A stretch of DNA of 11,333 bases from Planctomycetota bacterium (GTDB taxonomy: Bacteria > Planctomycetota > Planctomycetia > Planctomycetales > Planctomycetaceae), in assembly GCA_013151585.1 (NCBI GenBank), contig JAADHY010000199.1:1-11333 (forward strand), given 5' to 3'. The translations under genes were made by a program, and so were the position numbers. The notes beneath the pieces were generated by a model. That model did no database searches and was not told where the DNA came from. It saw only the letters and a list, made by a program, of their open reading frames with translations. Positions within the stretch are counted from its first letter, which is position 1. Every line of letters begins with the position of its first letter. Below, in pieces: positions 7,001 to 11,333 of this stretch.

Positions 7001-9664
7001 GTGGTGAGGTTCGTGGACGTGCCGCGCAACAGGTTCGGCTCCCGTTTCATGACGCCCGGTGTCCTGCTTTGCGCTGTCCTGAGCGGAGGCGCAATGCCGG
7101 CGGCGGAAACGGTCCGCGTTCAGTCGCTTGACGGTGTGCCGCGGATCGTGGTGGATGGCCGGCCGGTGCGAGCGCGGATGTTTTGGGGCGCGCCGCGTGG
7201 CGGACGGCTGCGTGTGGAGCCGGGAGGGCGCGAGTTTGTTTTCGAATTCACGGCCGGGACCGACGCTGCCGGGCACGGCACGATGCACTTCCGGTTCGGC
7301 CATGAGCCAGGCGCGGTCGTCATCGACGAGATTCAGGTGAGCGAAGTGGCCGGTGGTGGCCACGCTGGGACAACGCTGCTGCGCTGCAACTTCGACGGCG
7401 GGCAGCGGCAGTTTGATCGGTTGTGGCACGTTTGGCCGCCGGGCGAGCCGAACACGGTCGGGGCGGTCGAAGTCGCCTCGGACGTTGGCCGGGAAGGTTC
7501 AGCGGGTTTGAAGATCACGTTGAACGAACCGCCCGACGGCCGTTGGCCGGACTTCCATCTTTACTCGGAGCCGAACTTGCCGATCAAAGCCGGGCGCCGG
7601 TACCGCGTGCGCTTGTGGGCGAAGGCCGGGCCGGCTCGGTGGCTGACCGTGGCCTTTTACCGGCCCGGGCAGCCGTTCGTTTTCTTGGGCGGCCCGCCGG
7701 GGTCGTTTCAGTCGCAGATCAAATTGGCGGCGGCCGTGGGCGTCGATTTTGTCAGTTTCCCGATCCCGATGCCGTGGCCACGCCCGGGGCAACCGGTCGA
7801 CTGGTCCGGCGTGGACCGCACGTGCCGCCAAGTGCTTGAAGCGAACCCCCAGGCGCTGCTCTTGCCGCGCATCCCCATGGACCCGCCCGGCTGGTGGGTC
7901 AAAGAGCATCCGGACGATTGTATGGTCTGGGATCGCGGCCGGCCGACACGCCGTCCCGCCGTGGTGGCCTCACCGCGCTACCGCCGCGATGCGGCAGAAA
8001 GGCTGCGGGCGTTGATCAGGCACCTGGAAAAAGAGTTCGGCCCGCATATCGCGGGCTATCACCCTTGTGGGCAGAACACGGGCGAGTGGTTCTATCAGGA
8101 CACGTGGCGTGCGCCCTTGAACGGATATTCGACTGCCTCGCGGGCGGCATGGCGAAGGTGGCTCAAGGAACGGTACGGCTCGGACGCGGCGTTGCAAGCC
8201 GCTTGGCGTGATTCGACGGCAACCTGCGAGACAGCCGAGGTGCCATCGCCCGAGTCCCGCCTTGCGGCACCGAGCGGCCTGCTGCGCGATCCGGCCACCG
8301 AACGGCCGCTTATCGACTTCGCTGAGTTCCAGCAGCAGATGATGGCCGAATGCGTGTGCCACTTCGCGCGGGTTGTGCGCGAGGCGTCCGGTGGTCGAAA
8401 GCTGGTTGTGTTTTTCTACGGCTACGTGTTTGAGTTCGGAGCGATCCGCAACGGTGCGGCGGTCTCCGGCCATTACGCCCTGCGACGTGTGCTGGAATCG
8501 CCCGACATCGACATTCTCTGCTCGCCGATCTCTTACTTCGATCGCGGCCTGGGCGGCAGCGCTCCGGCCATGACCGCGGCGGAAAGCGTGGCCCTGGCGG
8601 GCAAGATGTGGCTCTATGAAGACGACACGCGCACGCACATCGCCAGCGGCCAGCGGTTTCCCGGCTGGCGGGACGCAGCGAAAACACCGACCGAGACGAT
8701 CAACATGTTGTTGCGCAACACGGGCCAGTGCGCGGTGCGTAACTTCGGCACTTGGTGGATGGACTTGGGGGCCAGCGGTTGGTTCGACGATCCGGCCTTG
8801 TGGAAACAGATGGAGCGTCTGAAGCCGCTCGACGAGGCCCTGCTGCGTCAGCCGCAAGCGTTTCGCCCCGAGGTGGCTGCGGTGATCGACGAGCGGAGCA
8901 TGATCCGTGTGGCCGCCGGCGGTGACGCCATCACTCGGCCGCTTGTCTACGAAGTGCGCCGGCCGCTGGGGCGTATGGGTGCACCGTATGGGCAATACTT
9001 GCTCGACGACGTCGCGGCCAGCCGCGTGCGAGCCAAAATGTACGTCTTTCTGACTGCGTGGTGCCTGTCGCCCGAGCAGCGGCGGCAGTTGCTCGACGCC
9101 ACGGCCGGTTCGCTGAGCGTTTGGTGTTACGCCTCCGGCTATCAAGACCCCGATCGCGTCTCAATCGAAGCGATGCGCGAACTGACCGGCTTTCGTTTGC
9201 AACCAACCGAGCAGCCACAAGCGTGGGCCGAGCCGACCGATGTAGGCCGGCGACTCGGGCTGACGGCCGGCTTCGGCGTCAAGCGCCCGATCAGACCACT
9301 TTTCTTCGCCGCCGACGCCCGGCCCGACGAAGTGCTGGCCACGTACCCGGACGGGAAGCCGGCCGTGGCCCTGCGCCGCACCGACGGGGGCTGGTCGCTG
9401 TTCGTCGGCCCGCCCGCTTTAACGAGCGAGCTACTGCGTCTGGCCGCACGCCGCGCCGACGTGCATCTTTTCACCGACACCGATTGCAACGTCTACGCCA
9501 ACGGCCCGTTTCTGGTCCTGCACGCTTCCCACGACGGCCCCATCCAGCTCAACACTGGCCGCAGCGGCCCCGTTCGCGACGTCTTTACAGGCAAGACGCT
9601 TGGCGACGGGCCAAAACTCAAACTCACGCTGAAAAAAGGCGAGACACGCATCCTACAATACTGA
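7001..9664 (+). CDS. Large exported GH42/GH-A-like glycoside hydrolase
   Basis: This 887-residue protein starts at GTG 7001, supported by GGGAGG at 6989-6994. The hydrophobic export signal begins near residue 17 (MTPGVLLCAVLSGGAMPA), preceded by a short basic extension; ATG 7049 is the alternative start. Residues about 120-225 resemble a CBM4/9-type beta-sandwich (GTTLLRCNFDGG near the start, RRYRVRLWAKAG near the end). Residues about 235-600 form a TIM barrel like that of GH42 beta-galactosidases. It contains GYHPCGQNTGEWFY with Glu362 as candidate acid/base, and KMWLYEDDTRTH with Glu540 as candidate nucleophile. Residues about 620-810 (starting FRPEVAAVIDERS) resemble the GATase-like trimerisation domain of GH42, followed by a small C-terminal beta domain. 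The assignment to clan GH-A is fairly secure; beta-galactosidase activity is not shown. It is transcribed divergently from the sialidase-like gene and probably belongs to the same sugar utilisation locus. Confidence 0.8.
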   Translation: MVRFVDVPRNRFGSRFMTPGVLLCAVLSGGAMPAAETVRVQSLDGVPRIVVDGRPVRARMFWGAPRGGRLRVEPGGREFVFEFTAGTDAAGHGTMHFRFGHEPGAVVIDEIQVSEVAGGGHAGTTLLRCNFDGGQRQFDRLWHVWPPGEPNTVGAVEVASDVGREGSAGLKITLNEPPDGRWPDFHLYSEPNLPIKAGRRYRVRLWAKAGPARWLTVAFYRPGQPFVFLGGPPGSFQSQIKLAAAVGVDFVSFPIPMPWPRPGQPVDWSGVDRTCRQVLEANPQALLLPRIPMDPPGWWVKEHPDDCMVWDRGRPTRRPAVVASPRYRRDAAERLRALIRHLEKEFGPHIAGYHPCGQNTGEWFYQDTWRAPLNGYSTASRAAWRRWLKERYGSDAALQAAWRDSTATCETAEVPSPESRLAAPSGLLRDPATERPLIDFAEFQQQMMAECVCHFARVVREASGGRKLVVFFYGYVFEFGAIRNGAAVSGHYALRRVLESPDIDILCSPISYFDRGLGGSAPAMTAAESVALAGKMWLYEDDTRTHIASGQRFPGWRDAAKTPTETINMLLRNTGQCAVRNFGTWWMDLGASGWFDDPALWKQMERLKPLDEALLRQPQAFRPEVAAVIDERSMIRVAAGGDAITRPLVYEVRRPLGRMGAPYGQYLLDDVAASRVRAKMYVFLTAWCLSPEQRRQLLDATAGSLSVWCYASGYQDPDRVSIEAMRELTGFRLQPTEQPQAWAEPTDVGRRLGLTAGFGVKRPIRPLFFAADARPDEVLATYPDGKPAVALRRTDGGWSLFVGPPALTSELLRLAARRADVHLFTDTDCNVYANGPFLVLHASHDGPIQLNTGRSGPVRDVFTGKTLGDGPKLKLTLKKGETRILQY

Positions 9665-9733
9665 GTGCGGCTGATTTCGGCCGTTCGCTGAATTCGTTTG
9701 CACACACCTTCGGGGCCTGATTATCACTCGAAC

Positions 9734-9740
9734 AAGGAGA
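9734..9740 (+). promoter_or_regulatory. Ribosome binding site of the selenoprotein gene
   Basis: AAGGAGA lies five bases upstream of ATG 9746. It sets the start there and rules out the in-frame TTG at 9698, whose extra 16 codons would come before the signal peptide. Confidence 0.7.
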
Positions 9741-9745
9741 CTGGA

Positions 9746-10774
9746 ATGAGCATCACAGTCGGTCGCCGGTGCTGGGTCATTGTCGCATTAAGCATCGTGG
9801 CAGGCTGGGGGCATTTGCCCGAAGTGCGCGGGGAGGATGTTGCGTCGATCTTACGGGAGTTTTCCCGGCACTGGCCCGATGATCGGATTCCTTACCGCAC
9901 TGCCGAAGACACGACGACTTGGAAAACCTACGTGCTGTCCATGAAGCGACTTGTCGCGTTGGGCGAAGCGGCTGTGCCGGAGTTGATCGCTGGCTGCGAC
10001 GATCGCAGCTTTCAGGTACGAGCCTTGTGCGCTCGAGTGCTGGGCTTCCTGGAGGCTCGTGAGGCCGTGCCCAAACTGATCAAGCTTCTGGAAGATCGGC
10101 CGGAAGTGGCGGTGCTGGCGGCGGATGCTTTGGGGCAGATTCAGGACGCGGCTGGGCTAGCGGCTTTGCGGGCGGCTCGTCGGCGCGTCCGGAACGGCGA
10201 TGTTCTGCTGCACGTGAACAAAGCCCTGGAACGGCGGGTCGCGCTGGAGGACGATGTGCGCGAACAGATTTTGAAAATCAGCGCCGATTCGATCGACCTC
10301 GCGAAACTCGGTCAGCCAGCCCCGGACTTCACGCTCCGCGACCCCACGGGCAAGCCATGGACGCTGTCTCGTTTCCGCGGCAAGAAGGCGGTTGTGCTCG
10401 TTTTCATCTACGGCGACGGGTGACCGGTCTGTCTGGGGCAATCCCGCAAGCTGAGTTTCAGCTTGAAAGATTTCGAAAAGGCGAACGCACAGGTGTTCGT
10501 CGTTGTTCCTCACGAACGTTGCCGGACCAAGTGGTGGGCGGACCGAGGGAATCCCGTTGTCTTTCTGGCCGACCCGGGCTTCTGGGTCAGTTCCCTGTAC
10601 GGTGTGGCTTTTCAAATGAGGATCCACAGTGACACGTCGAACACGCCGGGGACGTTCGTCATCGATAAGCGGGGCATTTTGCGCTGGGCTCACATTGGTC
10701 AAGGAAAAAAGAACTGGCGGGACCGCCCCACTGTGGAGCAGACCCTTGCCAAAGTGAAGGAGTTCTCACAATGA
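9746..10774 (+). CDS. Exported HEAT-repeat/peroxiredoxin-like selenoprotein (Sec226)
   Basis: This is read as one 342-residue gene with an internal TGA (10421-10423) decoded as selenocysteine. Residues 1-29 are a signal peptide (hydrophobic core WVIVALSIVAGW), so the protein should act outside the cytoplasm. Residues about 68-155 carry HEAT/PBS-lyase-like helical repeats (AVPELIAGCDD, then VRALCARVLGFLEAREAVPKL). Residues about 188-342 are a redoxin domain opening with LGQPAPDFTLRDPTGK. The active site is YGDG-Sec-PVC (Sec226, Cys229), where the family has YRGDWCPYC. After the TGA the same frame continues with family-typical sequence: VFVVVPHERC (250-259), FLADPGF, LYGV, NTPGTFVIDKRGILRWAHIGQ and a DRPTVEQTLAKV tail. 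The expected role is a thiol/selenol peroxidase or disulfide reductase. The product would be 225 residues and lack the active site if translation stopped at 10421. Alternative: a nonsense mutation of a Cys codon, but the downstream hairpin and intact C-terminus argue against it. Confidence 0.82.
10421..10423 (+). other. In-frame TGA read as selenocysteine codon (Sec226)
   Basis: The TGA sits in phase between the two halves of the redoxin domain and occupies the first position of the CxxC motif. The genes ending at 3717, 9664 and 10774 use TGA as an ordinary stop and Trp is encoded by TGG throughout, so a genome-wide reassignment of TGA is unlikely. Confidence 0.8.
10447..10465 (+). promoter_or_regulatory. 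Bacterial SECIS-like hairpin
   Basis: CAAGCTGA (10447-10454) and TCAGCTTG (10458-10465) are perfect reverse complements around a GTT loop (10455-10457). If the closing A-U pair opens, the loop is AGUUU on a 7-bp stem. Thirty-one bases separate the TGA from the loop. The published bacterial SECIS model needs a stem of at least 4 bp, a loop of 3-14 bases with a G in its first two positions, and 16-37 bases between UGA and loop; all are met. The G-U pair in the loop parallels the SelB-contacting G and U of the E. coli fdhF element. The structure lies inside the coding region, encoding KLSFSL, as bacterial SECIS elements do. The terminal TGA at 10772 has no evident equivalent hairpin. Confidence 0.75.
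10757..10762 (+). promoter_or_regulatory. Ribosome binding site inside the end of the selenoprotein gene
   Basis: AAGGAG lies eight bases upstream of ATG 10771, within the last codons of the selenoprotein gene. With the ATGA overlap (10771-10774) it indicates translational coupling of the following lipoprotein gene. Confidence 0.65.
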
Positions 10775-11333
10775 ACCCCATGTCCCGATCGTCGGTTAAC
10801 CGGCGTCTGTTTCAGGCGGCGATGTGTTTTTTGACCGGAGCCCTCATGACCGCAGTGCTCGGATGCGGCGGTTCCGAGACGCGCTCTCCGGAAGAGAGCT
10901 CCTCGTCCCAGCCACAGTTAGCCGGATCGACGAATGCCGTCCCGCAACAAGAGAAATCTCAGCACGCGAAGGTTGCCCCCGGCGCGACGCTGGCTCCTGA
11001 AGATTTCACGAAGGCGCTCCAGGCCACCGGAGCGAGGTATGTTGTCATTCAGGTCTTCCAGGAAGCCTGCGCCCCGTGTATGACCGAGGCGCTTCGGCTG
11101 ACCGAACTGGCCGAACAGTGGCGGAAGGACGGAGTTGCGATCCTTGGGTTGGGAATGGATGAAACGCCGGACAGTGTAAGAGCTTTTTTTGAACACACTG
11201 GCGAGCGGATTTCCTACCCGTTGTATCACGCGTCCTGGTTCGCGAAACAACAGAAGATTGCAATGACTCCGACGGTGTTCATCTATTCGACCGGCGGCGA
11301 GCAACTCTATCGGACCGATCCTGAGCAAGCCGA
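10771..11333 (+). CDS. Thioredoxin-like lipoprotein (CAPC), 3' end cut by window
   Basis: The frame is open to the last base (187 full codons visible, no stop). The ATG at 10771 overlaps the preceding stop in an ATGA junction. Residues 1-32 form a lipoprotein signal: basic start, hydrophobic core, and lipobox VLGC with the lipidated Cys at residue 32. A low-complexity Ser/Gln-rich linker (about 33-70) then tethers a thioredoxin fold. That domain shows YVVIQVFQEACAPCMTEALR with active-site Cys100 and Cys103, then GVAILGLGMDETPDSV and the cis-Pro loop MTPTVFIY (Pro167). It resembles TlpA/ResA-type thiol-disulfide proteins on the extracytoplasmic face of a membrane. As the tightly coupled neighbour of an exported selenoperoxiredoxin it is a plausible reductant or redox partner, which is inference. 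There could be further domains beyond the window. Confidence 0.8.
   Translation, partial: MNPMSRSSVNRRLFQAAMCFLTGALMTAVLGCGGSETRSPEESSSSQPQLAGSTNAVPQQEKSQHAKVAPGATLAPEDFTKALQATGARYVVIQVFQEACAPCMTEALRLTELAEQWRKDGVAILGLGMDETPDSVRAFFEHTGERISYPLYHASWFAKQQKIAMTPTVFIYSTGGEQLYRTDPEQA

Noticed and set aside
7970..9145. 391-codon open frame on the - strand opposite the GH42-like gene
   Set aside because: It lies entirely within a gene with clear domain structure, has a His/Arg-rich composition typical of antisense frames in GC-rich DNA, and has no recognisable motif or ribosome binding site.
9698..9727. Sigma-70-like promoter (TTGCAC with TATCAC) before the selenoprotein gene
   Set aside because: The match is weak, and transcription would start at or within the ribosome binding site, leaving almost no leader.
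9698..9745. Upstream TTG start adding 16 residues to the selenoprotein
   Set aside because: It would bury the signal peptide behind a non-hydrophobic extension, and the AAGGAGA site points to ATG 9746.
9746..10423. A standalone 225-residue HEAT-repeat protein followed by a separate short gene starting at TTG 10463
   Set aside because: The first product would end in the middle of a redoxin core strand, just before the active site. The second would start inside the hairpin with no ribosome binding site. Both are in the same frame and complete one domain together.
10421..10423. TGA decoded as Trp or Gly by an alternative genetic code
   Set aside because: Other genes in the window end with TGA in positions that fit their families, and no other internal TGA was seen in the long genes. 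The aligned family residue is Cys, not Trp or Gly.

Overview
The window looks like a GC-rich chromosomal segment from a Planctomycetota-like (PVC superphylum) bacterium, probably uncultured. This is an inference from gene content: a Tat-exported protein with an LFVDD-type beta-propeller, a sodium:solute symporter, an Asp-box sialidase-like protein, a DUF6259-type glycosidase and a large GH42-like protein are a combination typical of planctomycete carbohydrate loci. No rRNA, tRNA, insertion sequence, CRISPR array or phage gene was seen. Codon and base usage look uniform across the window.

Layout. Positions 1-3717 (+ strand) hold the 3' part of a DUF6259-like glycoside hydrolase, cut by the window edge, and a Tat-exported beta-propeller protein. 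Convergent to these, on the - strand, are an exo-alpha-sialidase-like exported protein (start 6816) and, downstream of it, a 541-residue SSS-family sodium symporter (start 5404). A divergent intergenic region of about 184 bp (6817-7000) carries a perfect 23-bp dyad and a sigma-54-like promoter motif. It leads to an 887-residue exported GH42/GH-A-like protein on the + strand (7001-9664). These five genes read as one polysaccharide or glycoconjugate utilisation locus: exported enzymes release sugars and the symporter imports them.

Redox end of the window (9746-11333). Next comes a gene that standard gene callers would split in two or call broken. An exported HEAT-repeat plus peroxiredoxin-like protein runs into a TGA at 10421, and the same frame continues without interruption to a second TGA at 10772. 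The first TGA falls exactly where this peroxiredoxin-like family has the first Cys of its CxxC active site, giving Sec-Pro-Val-Cys. Thirty-one bases after it begins the loop of a perfect 8-bp hairpin with a 3-base GUU loop, which fits the published bacterial SECIS model. I read this as a selenoprotein of 342 residues with Sec226. Its last codons overlap (ATGA) the start of a lipoprotein with a thioredoxin fold and a CAPC active site, cut by the window end, which is a plausible redox partner. This extracytoplasmic HEAT-selenoperoxiredoxin with a translationally coupled thioredoxin lipoprotein is the most interesting content of the window.

Limits: family names were assigned by reading motifs, without database searches. 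The selenocysteine call is an inference from frame continuity, motif alignment and hairpin. The Sec machinery genes (selA, selB, selC, selD) lie outside the window and could not be checked.
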